This document shows positions 18,346 through 26,121 of a stretch of 64,000 nucleotides of DNA, in pieces. The notes under the pieces are model-generated. The model did not search any database. It worked only from the letters and a program-made list of their open reading frames with translations, and was not told where the DNA came from. The translations under genes and the position numbers were made by a program. Each line of letters begins with the position of its first letter. Positions within the stretch are counted from its first letter, which is position 1. This DNA is from Bradyrhizobium arachidis. Lineage in GTDB: Bacteria > Pseudomonadota > Alphaproteobacteria > Rhizobiales > Xanthobacteraceae. Location: NCBI RefSeq assembly GCF_015291705.1, contig NZ_CP030050.1:7254001-7318000 (forward strand), given 5' to 3'.

Positions 18346-19266
18346 ATGCCCCGGAGTTCCACGGCAACGCCCGCCGCCATCGTCGATGCCCTGAAGGCGG
18401 TTGCCGGCAATCCGCCGAAGGTGCGCGCGAGTTTCGCCAAAGGCTGGTGCGTTCGCGGCACCTACACTCCATCGGACCGCGCGGGAGAGATCACGCGATC
18501 CCAGAGCTTCACAAGGCCATCGCGTGTGCTAGCCCGCTTCTCGGTCGGCGGCGGCAATCCTGGCGTCGCCGACACCAACAATCTGGTGCTGCGCGGCTTC
18601 AGCTTCAAGCTCGGCGACGAGGATCATCGATCCGACATTCTCGTCGAGAGCGCGCCGGTGCATTTTGCGCGAACGCTCGAGCAGATGCTGGCCTTCCTCA
18701 AGGCGCGCGTTCCGGGCGCCGACGGCAAGCCTGATATGGCAAAGGTCAAGGCGTTCTCGGTGGCCAATCCCGAGACACTCAATCAGGCGAACTACATCGC
18801 TGCGCGCCCGTTGCCCGGAAGCCTTGCCGGTACGACCTATTGGGGCGTGCACGCCTTTCCGGCAACGAATGAGCAAGGCGAGACGCGCTTCATCAAGTTC
18901 AAGGTGGCCCCGGCCGGAGGCGACATCACGCTGAGCGAGGACGAAGCGAGAGCGAAGCCGGCCGATTTCCTGCGCGACGATCTCGGCACGCGGATCGCGG
19001 CAGGCCATGCCCGCTTCAACGTGATGGCGCTGCTCGATCGTCCCGGCGATCCCATCAAGGACGTCACGATCCGCTGGCCCGACGAGGATGATCGCGAAGA
19101 GGTGCGCCTCGGCACGATCGTGATCACCGGCTTCGAGCCGAACGAGGCCTGCGACGCCTCCATTTTCAATCCGGCCAATCTCGCCGATGGCATCGGCCAC
19201 CCGCCGGACGAGATCTTTGCGGCGCGGCGCGCCGCCTACACCATTTCACTGGCCAAGCGCCGCTGA
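18346..19266 (+). CDS. Catalase-related (SrpA-like) haem protein lacking the usual distal His
   Basis: 306 residues, about the size of the small catalase-like SrpA group. It keeps the family frame: LARFSVGGGNPGVADTNN, LRGFSFKLGDED, PVHFARTLEQM, TYWGVHAF and a C-terminal ARRAAYTISLAKRR that offers the Arg-x-x-x-Tyr proximal haem ligand. The distal motif, normally a His before A(K/R)G, reads ASFAKG with Phe30 in the His position. Without distal His, ordinary catalase chemistry is doubtful; peroxidase or another haem role is possible. No signal peptide. ATG 18346 lies after AGAAGG. Converges with the AraC gene. Confidence 0.82.
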   Translation: MPRSSTATPAAIVDALKAVAGNPPKVRASFAKGWCVRGTYTPSDRAGEITRSQSFTRPSRVLARFSVGGGNPGVADTNNLVLRGFSFKLGDEDHRSDILVESAPVHFARTLEQMLAFLKARVPGADGKPDMAKVKAFSVANPETLNQANYIAARPLPGSLAGTTYWGVHAFPATNEQGETRFIKFKVAPAGGDITLSEDEARAKPADFLRDDLGTRIAAGHARFNVMALLDRPGDPIKDVTIRWPDEDDREEVRLGTIVITGFEPNEACDASIFNPANLADGIGHPPDEIFAARRAAYTISLAKRR

Positions 19267-19286
19267 GGCGCACGGCATCACCGATT

Positions 19287-20219
19287 TCAAGCCCCGACGC
19301 GCGAGGCCCCAAGCGCCTCGCGGCGCCATACCGCCGGGCTGACGCCGACGATCGAGGAAAACACCCGCGTGAAATGGCTCTGATTGGCAAAGCCGGCCGA
19401 CATCGCGATCTCCGACAGCGGCAGGTCGCGAACGCTCATCAACTGCTTGGCGGCCTTGACGCGCTGATGCAGCAGCCATTGGTGCGGCGGCAGGCCGATC
19501 GAAATCCGGAAGGCGCGCGAGAAATGGCTGACCGAGAGGTCGAGCTCGGCCGCGACTTTCTGCAACGAGAGCTTGCCGCTGAGGTCGGATTCGAGCCGCT
19601 CGCAGGCGCGCTTCGCCTGCCATGGCGCGAGGCCGCCGCGCGCGGATGCGGTCGTACGCTGAAGCCCGCCATAGGTCTGGGCGACATGGGCGGTCAGGCC
19701 GAGCATCATGTGATCGATGAACAGCTGATTGGCCTCGTCCGGTCTGCGCAGGCCCTCCTGGAGCGAGGCGCCGATGTGACGGATGATTCCGTCGTCATGG
19801 CCGATGCCGATCTGACAGTCGAGCTCGTCGACGCGCGGCGCATTGCACTGCTCGGCGATGCTGTCGAGCGCCGAGCGCGGAATGTAGAAGAACAGCGAGT
19901 GGAACGGCTTGTCGATCACGTAGCGCGGATCGCGCTTGAGATCGTAGAGATAGGTCGTCCCGGCGCGGACATCCGCCCGCATGATGCATTTGCCGCGCTC
20001 CCAGAGCTCGCAGTCCGGATAATCGTGCAGCTTCAGGCTGACGAGAAAGGCATCCTCGGCGGTCAGCGAGCCGGACAGGCCACGCACCGGGCGGTCATTG
20101 CGGGTTTCGGTGACCGCGAGCGCGGCGCTGCGCAGCGAGCGCGTGACCAGCGAGGGCGGCGCATCCTTCAAACGCAGGAATTGCCCAAGCCTCTGCCCGT
20201 AGGCGCCTACCTGTGTCAT
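19287..20219 (-). CDS. AraC-family transcriptional regulator
   Basis: 310 residues from ATG 20219, with AAGGACG upstream. The N-terminal about 190 residues are an AraC_binding_2-like sensor region (LWERGKCIMRADVRAG, FHSLFFYIPRSALD). The C-terminal about 100 residues hold the two helix-turn-helix motifs: LSLQKVAAELDLSVSHFSRAF and LPLSEIAMSAGFANQSHFTRVF. Converges with the catalase-like gene. Possible targets are neighbours, but no site is evident. Confidence 0.9.
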   Translation of the reverse strand: MTQVGAYGQRLGQFLRLKDAPPSLVTRSLRSAALAVTETRNDRPVRGLSGSLTAEDAFLVSLKLHDYPDCELWERGKCIMRADVRAGTTYLYDLKRDPRYVIDKPFHSLFFYIPRSALDSIAEQCNAPRVDELDCQIGIGHDDGIIRHIGASLQEGLRRPDEANQLFIDHMMLGLTAHVAQTYGGLQRTTASARGGLAPWQAKRACERLESDLSGKLSLQKVAAELDLSVSHFSRAFRISIGLPPHQWLLHQRVKAAKQLMSVRDLPLSEIAMSAGFANQSHFTRVFSSIVGVSPAVWRREALGASRVGA

Positions 20220-20388
20220 CGGGATCGTCCTTCTGTGGAAACTCAAGTGCAGGCCACAGGGCCCTGCAATTGCAGCGCGCATTATCGGACATTCGCCAAT
20301 AGCTGTCCACGCTTGCGCGCAACAAGCCCGTCACAGATTTTCACAAACGCACGAGGCATGCCGCGGCGTCCCGCCGCAGCACCGCGTC

Positions 20389-22902
20389 CTAGAATGAGGT
20401 GCCGCCGCCGAACCTGAACTCCTGAACGATGTCGTATTTGCCCTTCGTGATCGGCACCGCATAGTCGAAACGCAGCGGCCCGAACGGCGAGGCCCAGATC
20501 AGGCCGACACCGACCGACGAGCGCACCACATTGCCGTCGTCATATTGCAGTCCGCAGGTCGGACAGGCCTTGGTGTTGACCTCGCCGGTGGCCGACCATG
20601 ACGTCGGCCCCTGGTAGCCCCAGAGCGAGCCGGCATCGGCATAGACCGCGCCCTTGAGGCCGACTTCCTTCGGCAGGAACCAGAACGGCATCTGCAATTC
20701 CATCGACGCGCCCCAATATTTGGTGCCGCCGAGCGCATCGCCCGCGGTGCCGTAATTGTAATAGGTGATGTCGCGCGGGCCGATGCCGTTGGAAGCGAAG
20801 CCGCGGACGAGATTCGGGCCCATCTGGAAGTGATCGAGCATGCGCAGATCGTTGTTGCCGATCTTGTTGAGGATGCCGCCCTGGAGGTGGATCACGTTGA
20901 CGATATCGGACACCAGCGACGTGTAGTACTTGGTGTCCACGGCGGTCTTCAGATAGGTGACGTCACCGCCGACCCCGGCGAAATCCTGCCGGAAGTCGAC
21001 CAGCAGACCGTCGGTCGGGTTCTTGTTGTTGTCGAGCGTGTTGTAGTTCAGCGTGTAGCCGAGCGCCGAAGTCCAGGTCGCGCCGTTCGCCAATTCCTTC
21101 CGGACCGGCAGACTCGACTCGCCGTCGCCATAGCAGCCATAGCCATAGACGCCCGAATCCGTCGCATTGGTCGGGTCCACGCCGCCTAGGACGTTCTTGA
21201 TGTAGGCCGGCGTCGGATTGAAGGCCAGCGAGCTGTTCGATGCGTTGTTGTTACAGTTGTTGTAGGCGCTGGCGAGCGTGATGCTCTGCTGATAGAGCGA
21301 ATAGCGCAGCTGGAGCGAGAGATCCTCGCGCAGCGCGAAGCCGAGGCGCGGCGAGAAGCCCAGCGTCGTCACGCCATAGCTCGTATAGCTGTTCGACAAT
21401 TGCTGGCGCCAATAGGTGTCGAATCCGAGCGCCAGCCGGTAGTCGAGCAGATAGGGCTCGACGAACGACAGCGAGATGCCGCGCGAATACTGGCCGTAGC
21501 TGACGGATGCCTTGGCGTAGAGCCCCTTGCCGAGCAGGTTGCGTTCGGAGACCGAAACTTCGGCCAGGGCGCCGTCGGTGGTGGAGTAACCGCCCGAGAT
21601 CGAGAAGTCGCCGGTCGATTTCTCCTCCATCTCCACGACCAGGATGACGCGGTCGCTCGACGAGCCCGGCTCGGTCGTGATCTTCACGCTCTTGAAGTAG
21701 TCGAGGTTCTTCAGCCGCCGCTCGGCACGGTCGACCAGGGCGCGGTTGTAGGCGTCGCCTTCCGAGAGGTCGAATTCGCGGCGGATCACGTAGTCGCGGG
21801 TGCGCGTGTTGCCGCGCAGATTGATGCGCTCGATATAGGTGCGCGGCCCCTCGTCGACGTTGAAGACGACCGACACTGTATGCGCCTCGAAGTTGCGGTC
21901 GCCGCTGGGCCGAACGATGGCGAAAGCATAGCCGCGTCGCGAGGCTTCGATCTGCATCTCCTCGGTCGACTTCTCGACCGCTTCCACATTGTAGAGCGAA
22001 CCGGTACCGACGCGCGAATAGGAACGCATCGAGCTTGCGTCGAAATTCGGGATGCTGGAGCGGAAGTCGACCGATCCGACCCGATATTGCTGGCCTTCCT
22101 CGATCTTGAAGGTGACGTTGAAGCCCTTCTTCTCCGGATCGTATTCGGTGAGCGCGGCCACGACCTGGACGTCGGCATAGCCGTTCTTGAGATAGAAGCG
22201 GCGGATCAGGTCGCGGTCGGCCTCGACGCGGTCGGGGTCGTAGATGTCGTTGTTACCGAGGAAGCTGAGCAGGTTGCTTTCGTGCGTCTTGATCACGTCG
22301 CGCAGCCGCGCCGCCGAATAGGCGTTGTTGCCGATGAACTCGACCGACTTGACGCCGGTTTTGGCGCCCTCCTCGATGGTGAAGATCAGGTCGACGCGGT
22401 TGCTCGGCTGCTCGATGATCTCGGGCGTGACGTGGACGTCGTAGCGGCCCGAGCGCCGGTAGATCTCGGCGATGCGCAGCGTATCGGACTGCACCATGGC
22501 GCGGGAGAAGGTGCCGCGCGCCTTGGACTGGATTTCGGCCGAAAGCTGCTCGTCCTTGATCTTCTTGTTGCCCTCGAAGGCGATGCGGCCGATCACGGCG
22601 TTTTCGACCACCGACACGGTGATGCGGCCGCCGGCCTGGCTGATCTTCACGTCCTGGAACAGGCCGGTCCCGATCAGCGCCTTGAGACCGTCGTCGATCG
22701 CGGATTGATCGAGCCGTCCGCCGGGGCCGGGCCTGAAGTAGGAGCGGACCGTCTCCGCCTCGACGCGGCGATTGCCTTCGACCACGATCGTCTCCACGCT
22801 CTGCGCGGCGGCCGGTTGCGGCAACAGCGCGACCGGAATTGAACTCGCAATCGATACACCGCTCATCGCCACCGCGATCAGCCAGGCCCGCAAAACCGAC
22901 AT
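20389..22902 (-). CDS. bamA: Outer-membrane protein assembly factor BamA (paralogue outside the lpx cluster)
   Basis: 837 residues from ATG 22902. Signal peptide ends at PAAAQSVETIVVEGNRR, where the first of five POTRA repeats starts; the others follow to about residue 415. The beta-barrel follows with the conserved LVRGFASNGIGPRD (VRGF) motif and FGPLRFDYAVPI, and the chain ends in Phe as outer-membrane proteins do. BamA inserts beta-barrel proteins into the outer membrane. In most alphaproteobacteria bamA sits between rseP and lpxD; neither is here, and both neighbours are unrelated, so this may be a second copy. An internal CPTC pair (ACPTCGLQ) in an extracellular loop is unusual. Confidence 0.92.
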   Translation of the reverse strand: MSVLRAWLIAVAMSGVSIASSIPVALLPQPAAAQSVETIVVEGNRRVEAETVRSYFRPGPGGRLDQSAIDDGLKALIGTGLFQDVKISQAGGRITVSVVENAVIGRIAFEGNKKIKDEQLSAEIQSKARGTFSRAMVQSDTLRIAEIYRRSGRYDVHVTPEIIEQPSNRVDLIFTIEEGAKTGVKSVEFIGNNAYSAARLRDVIKTHESNLLSFLGNNDIYDPDRVEADRDLIRRFYLKNGYADVQVVAALTEYDPEKKGFNVTFKIEEGQQYRVGSVDFRSSIPNFDASSMRSYSRVGTGSLYNVEAVEKSTEEMQIEASRRGYAFAIVRPSGDRNFEAHTVSVVFNVDEGPRTYIERINLRGNTRTRDYVIRREFDLSEGDAYNRALVDRAERRLKNLDYFKSVKITTEPGSSSDRVILVVEMEEKSTGDFSISGGYSTTDGALAEVSVSERNLLGKGLYAKASVSYGQYSRGISLSFVEPYLLDYRLALGFDTYWRQQLSNSYTSYGVTTLGFSPRLGFALREDLSLQLRYSLYQQSITLASAYNNCNNNASNSSLAFNPTPAYIKNVLGGVDPTNATDSGVYGYGCYGDGESSLPVRKELANGATWTSALGYTLNYNTLDNNKNPTDGLLVDFRQDFAGVGGDVTYLKTAVDTKYYTSLVSDIVNVIHLQGGILNKIGNNDLRMLDHFQMGPNLVRGFASNGIGPRDITYYNYGTAGDALGGTKYWGASMELQMPFWFLPKEVGLKGAVYADAGSLWGYQGPTSWSATGEVNTKACPTCGLQYDDGNVVRSSVGVGLIWASPFGPLRFDYAVPITKGKYDIVQEFRFGGGTSF

Positions 22903-23198
22903 TCCACACCTCAAGAGCACGTCACCTGCTCAAACGAAACGGCTGTGGCCGCGGTGTGGCTTTGAGATTGCTGTACTGTTTCCGGTCGTTGAATTTGATT
23001 GGCCGATCAGCCGCGTCGGCGTTGCCGCCACGATGACGGCGCGGGCCATCAATGGCGGCTGGCTGAGGTTGAAGCCGCCGCGAAGCGGCCTGCCCCATGT
23101 GCAGCTTCAGCAACATCGCGCAACGCCCGAATTCTTTACAGGCCCCCGATCCGGTGCGAGAGGCGGCGGCATCAGGAACTCGCATGGGGTGTTTGCCG

Positions 23199-23567
23199 AT
23201 GAACGCGATTGTCATGACCAGAACGGCGCTGGTCGCCCTCCTCGCCTCGACCCTCGCCGCGCATGCCGAGACAGCCGGCAAGCGCGATCAATCGCCGACG
23301 AGGCAGAATGCCGCCTATGAGTACGGTCCGAACGGCCCCAACCGCTCCTACCCCTCAGGCCCGCACACGCGCATCTATGTGAGCAAGCGGTCGTGGCTGG
23401 ATGGCGGGACCGAGGTGCTTCCCGGCGAGCGCAAGTTCACCGACTACGCCCTGCCGCCCGGCACGTCGTTCGCGCGCGGCAACAACAACCGGCCGCTCGA
23501 TCGGCAGCCGCTGAGCCCTGACTCGGATCTCGGTGGATTTGTGCAAAGGATCCCGATCTCGTGGTGA
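23199..23567 (+). CDS. Small exported protein, unknown function
   Basis: 122 residues from ATG 23199 (GGGGTG seven bases upstream); ATG 23184 with AGGAACT upstream is also possible and adds five residues. Signal peptide with hydrophobic core TALVALLASTLAAHA. The mature part is rich in Pro, Gly, Arg, Asn and Tyr (YEYGPNGPNRSYPSGPHTR), without Cys. I know no family for it. Confidence 0.6.
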   Translation: MNAIVMTRTALVALLASTLAAHAETAGKRDQSPTRQNAAYEYGPNGPNRSYPSGPHTRIYVSKRSWLDGGTEVLPGERKFTDYALPPGTSFARGNNNRPLDRQPLSPDSDLGGFVQRIPISW

Positions 23568-23626
23568 CCAGACGTGTCCCGGACACGCGGCAACGCCCGG
23601 AGGCGGCATCTCAGATTTCCGCTCTT

Positions 23627-23709
23627 GTAGGATGGGTAGAGCGAAGCGAAACCCATCGACTCGTTGGCGCCGAAGCATGATGGGTTTCGCTTCGCTCTAC
23701 CCATCCTAC
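23627..23709. repeat. Perfect 31-bp inverted repeat (REP/BIME-like)
   Basis: Left arm 23627-23657 and right arm 23679-23709 are exact reverse complements over 31 bases, spaced by 21 bases. The arms contain GGATGGGTAGAGCGAAGCG and GGGTTTCGC. As RNA either strand would fold into one long hairpin. Elements with GGGTAG-GCGAAGCG-ACCC arms are known as dispersed palindromes in many bacteria. It lies 60 bp after the small exported protein gene and could end its transcript. Confidence 0.88.
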
Positions 23710-23791
23710 GGCGCTGCGGACGCGCCTTCGCCTTCTCGCGGCTCAATTCACCCGAGCTTTGCTTGGTCATTCCACCCTCAAAGCCAAGAGG

Positions 23792-23905
23792 GCGCAGGGA
23801 AGGCCGGGTGCCGGCTAGCACCCGCGGTCCGCTGCGCGAATAGGTAGCGCAAGGAGACCGCACAGCAGCATACAGGTGAAGCCCAACACACGGCCTTCCC
23901 TGCGC
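23792..23905. repeat. RNA-like multi-branched element inside a long non-coding repeat region
   Basis: A closing stem pairs 23792-23806 with 23891-23905 (15 bp, perfect: GCGCAGGGAAGGCCG). Inside, without a gap, come hairpin 1 (GGGTGC 23806-23811 with GCACCC 23818-23823; one base shared with the closing stem) and hairpin 2 (GCGGTC 23824-23829 with GACCGC 23856-23861, inner stem TGCGC 23833-23837 with GCGCA 23847-23851), then about 29 unpaired bases. This is a three-way-junction layout. I recall similar sequences in intergenic DNA of Bradyrhizobium genomes, which I could not check. Repeat, structured RNA, or both. Confidence 0.6.
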
Positions 23906-24561
23906 GATGGTTGGACGGCTTATGCCGTGCTCTCCCGGGAGCCGAGTTCGTTCTGGCCTCCCTCACCCTCACGAAAGTCGCCGGCAGCGCGCCGGTTGAC
24001 GCAACTGCCGCATCCGCAAGAGCTTGACCGTAGCAACGACGGCCAGGACCACACGGTTTTGCCGTACGCACGGCCCGCTATTCGCCGCAGTTTTCCCAGC
24101 CCTGTCGACAGAGCCGGAAACTTACAGGCGAGACGAACCTGACAGCGCCGTTCGTCCACGCGCGGTTTCGGGCTCGCGGAGAGCAATCCGCCCTGCCCTA
24201 ACCTCTCGCGCCCGACGCTGCCGCGTCCACCGCAAGCCCGGCTCGCGAACATGACGACCTCACGATCGCCCCTCAAGGATGAGCCGGGCTGGGCAAGACA
24301 TACGACAAATCCGAATTTCGGTAAAGTGGAATATTTTTGTCTAGAGGGCTTGACCAGGCGGCGACACAGGGCCGATGTTCTTCCCGGCAGGCACCGTGCC
24401 GCCAGCGCCGAGATGCCGCGCAATATCTGTTTACATTCAGAAACATTGGGGCTGCCGAAAGGCCACGATCGCCCGGCTAGTGGTTCCTGCCTCGACCCCG
24501 CCTCCGAGGACGATGGGCGCCGTTCCTTCCCGGGCCAGGCCAATGGATCTCAGCCGATTTG
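23906..24561. other. Non-coding stretch continuing the repeat region
   Basis: I see no credible gene here: open frames are short, Arg/Ser/Pro-rich in composition and lack ribosome sites. A 9-bp inverted repeat (GCCCGGCTC 24236-24244, GAGCCGGGC 24281-24289) may mark the right end of the repeat that begins near 23760. Beyond it, about 24298-24350 is AT-richer (AAATCCGAATTTCGGTAAAG), with a small palindrome CCGAATTTCGG, and could hold the promoter of the efflux unit that follows. Confidence 0.45.
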
Positions 24562-26121
24562 ATGCCGTCTCACTCGTTCGTCGCAATCCCCGTGCCATCC
24601 GCAAAGGAGAATCCCCATCCAACGCCCAGCCTGTTGCGCGCCGCCCTGTCGCGTGGCGGATCAGTTTGCTTCGCGCTGATGCTGGGTAGCTCATTGACCG
24701 GCTGCGCGGTGGGCCCGGACTATGCCGGTCCGCCAAGGCTGAACCTGCCTTCGCACTGGAGCACCAAGGCCGCTTCGCGGCGAGATGCCGGCACGCTTGA
24801 TCGCTGGTGGCTGCGCCTGCGCGATCCCCTGCTCAACCGGCTGATCGAAGAGGCCGTCGAAGCCAATCCCAGCGTCGCCAAGGCGAAAGCGGTCGTGCGC
24901 GAAGCGCGCGCAACCGTGCAGCAGACCGGCGCCGGCCTGTTTCCGTCCGTGAGCGGCACGGCCTCGGGGACGAACAACAAGACCAGCTCCGGCTCCGCCT
25001 CGGCCATCGCGGACAGCGCGCCCTACACGCTGCACCAGGGGAGCTTCGATTCGAGCTGGGAGCTCGACCTGTTCGGCGGCACGCAGCGGAGCATCGAGGC
25101 GGCGGTGCGCGGCGAACAATCCGCCGAGGAGGATTTGCGCGACAGCCTCGTCACCCTGATCGGCGACGTCGCCGCCTACTATGTCGAGGCGCGCGGCTAT
25201 CAGGCCCGGATCGCGCTGGCAGAGCGCACATCGGTCTCGCAGCGCGACACCGAGAAGCTGACCCGCAGCAAATACGACGCCGGCAGCGGCAACGCCGTCG
25301 ATCTTGCCAAAGCGACGGCGCAGGCCGCCAGCACCGAAGCCAACGTCCCGACCTATCAGGCGGCGCTTGCCGCCGACATCCACCGGCTCGGCATCCTGCT
25401 CGGCCGCCCGCCCAACGGCGTCGCGGCGCTGCTGGCGAAGTCCGCGCCGGTGCCGGCGCCGCGCATGCCATTGCCAACGGGGCTGCCCGCCGATCTGCTG
25501 ATGAGCCGCCCCGACATCGCCAGCGCCGAACGCAAGCTGGCGCAGGTGACCGCCAAGATCGGCGCGGCCGAGGCCGACCGCTACCCGGCGGTGTCGCTCA
25601 CCGGCTCGGTCGGCACCTCGGCGATGCGCGTCGGCGATCTCGCAAAATATTCCAGCGTGAGCTGGTCGGTCGGCCCTTCCGTCACCGTGCCAGTGTTCGA
25701 TGCGGGCAAGCGCCTCGCGACGGTCAGGATCGCGGAAGCGCAGCGCGACCAGGCCTTCGCCACGTTCCATTCGACCCTGCTCACCGCGCTCGAAGATGTC
25801 GAGAACGCGCTGGTCTCGCTGGCCCAGGAACGCGTCCGCGCCAGCAAGCTGACCGAAGCGGCGACGAACTACCGCGAGGCGGCAAAGCTGTCGCGCTCGC
25901 TGTTCGAGACCGGCAGCGCCAGCTTCATCGACGTGCTCGATGCCGAGCGATCGCTCTATTCGGCCGAGGATTCGCTGATCCAGAGCAAGGTCGCGGCGGC
26001 CAAGGACTACATCTCGCTCGCCAAGGCGCTCGGCGGCGGCTGGACCGATCCAGTCGACGTCTCGAGGCCGATCATCGTGGACACCAACACCGGACCGCAT
26101 CTCCGGGAGGTGCAGAAGTGA
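24562..26121 (+). CDS. Outer-membrane efflux lipoprotein, NodT/TolC-type
   Basis: About 519 residues. A lipoprotein signal with lipobox LTGC precedes VGPDYAGPP, the typical mature start of this family. Two outer-membrane-efflux domains follow: DRWWLRLRDPLLNRLIEEA and a GAGLFPSVSGTAS region in the first, LPADLLMSRPDIASAERKL and VPVFDAGKRLATV in the second. The start is uncertain: ATG 24562 puts about 48 residues before the lipid Cys, while a strong AAAGGAG at 24601-24607 points to a later, non-standard start (TTG 24634 is one option). It forms the outer channel for MacA/MacB encoded next; GTGA overlap with macA. Confidence 0.9.
   Translation: MPSHSFVAIPVPSAKENPHPTPSLLRAALSRGGSVCFALMLGSSLTGCAVGPDYAGPPRLNLPSHWSTKAASRRDAGTLDRWWLRLRDPLLNRLIEEAVEANPSVAKAKAVVREARATVQQTGAGLFPSVSGTASGTNNKTSSGSASAIADSAPYTLHQGSFDSSWELDLFGGTQRSIEAAVRGEQSAEEDLRDSLVTLIGDVAAYYVEARGYQARIALAERTSVSQRDTEKLTRSKYDAGSGNAVDLAKATAQAASTEANVPTYQAALAADIHRLGILLGRPPNGVAALLAKSAPVPAPRMPLPTGLPADLLMSRPDIASAERKLAQVTAKIGAAEADRYPAVSLTGSVGTSAMRVGDLAKYSSVSWSVGPSVTVPVFDAGKRLATVRIAEAQRDQAFATFHSTLLTALEDVENALVSLAQERVRASKLTEAATNYREAAKLSRSLFETGSASFIDVLDAERSLYSAEDSLIQSKVAAAKDYISLAKALGGGWTDPVDVSRPIIVDTNTGPHLREVQK

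Noticed and set aside
21400-22842. Open frame of 480 codons opposite bamA
   Set aside because: Acidic, low-complexity antisense shadow; bamA motifs on the minus strand are unambiguous.
23778-24543. Several 76-207 codon frames in the repeat region
   Set aside because: No ribosome sites, biased Arg/Ser/Pro composition, overlapping frames on both strands, and strong RNA-like pairing that explains the conservation better.
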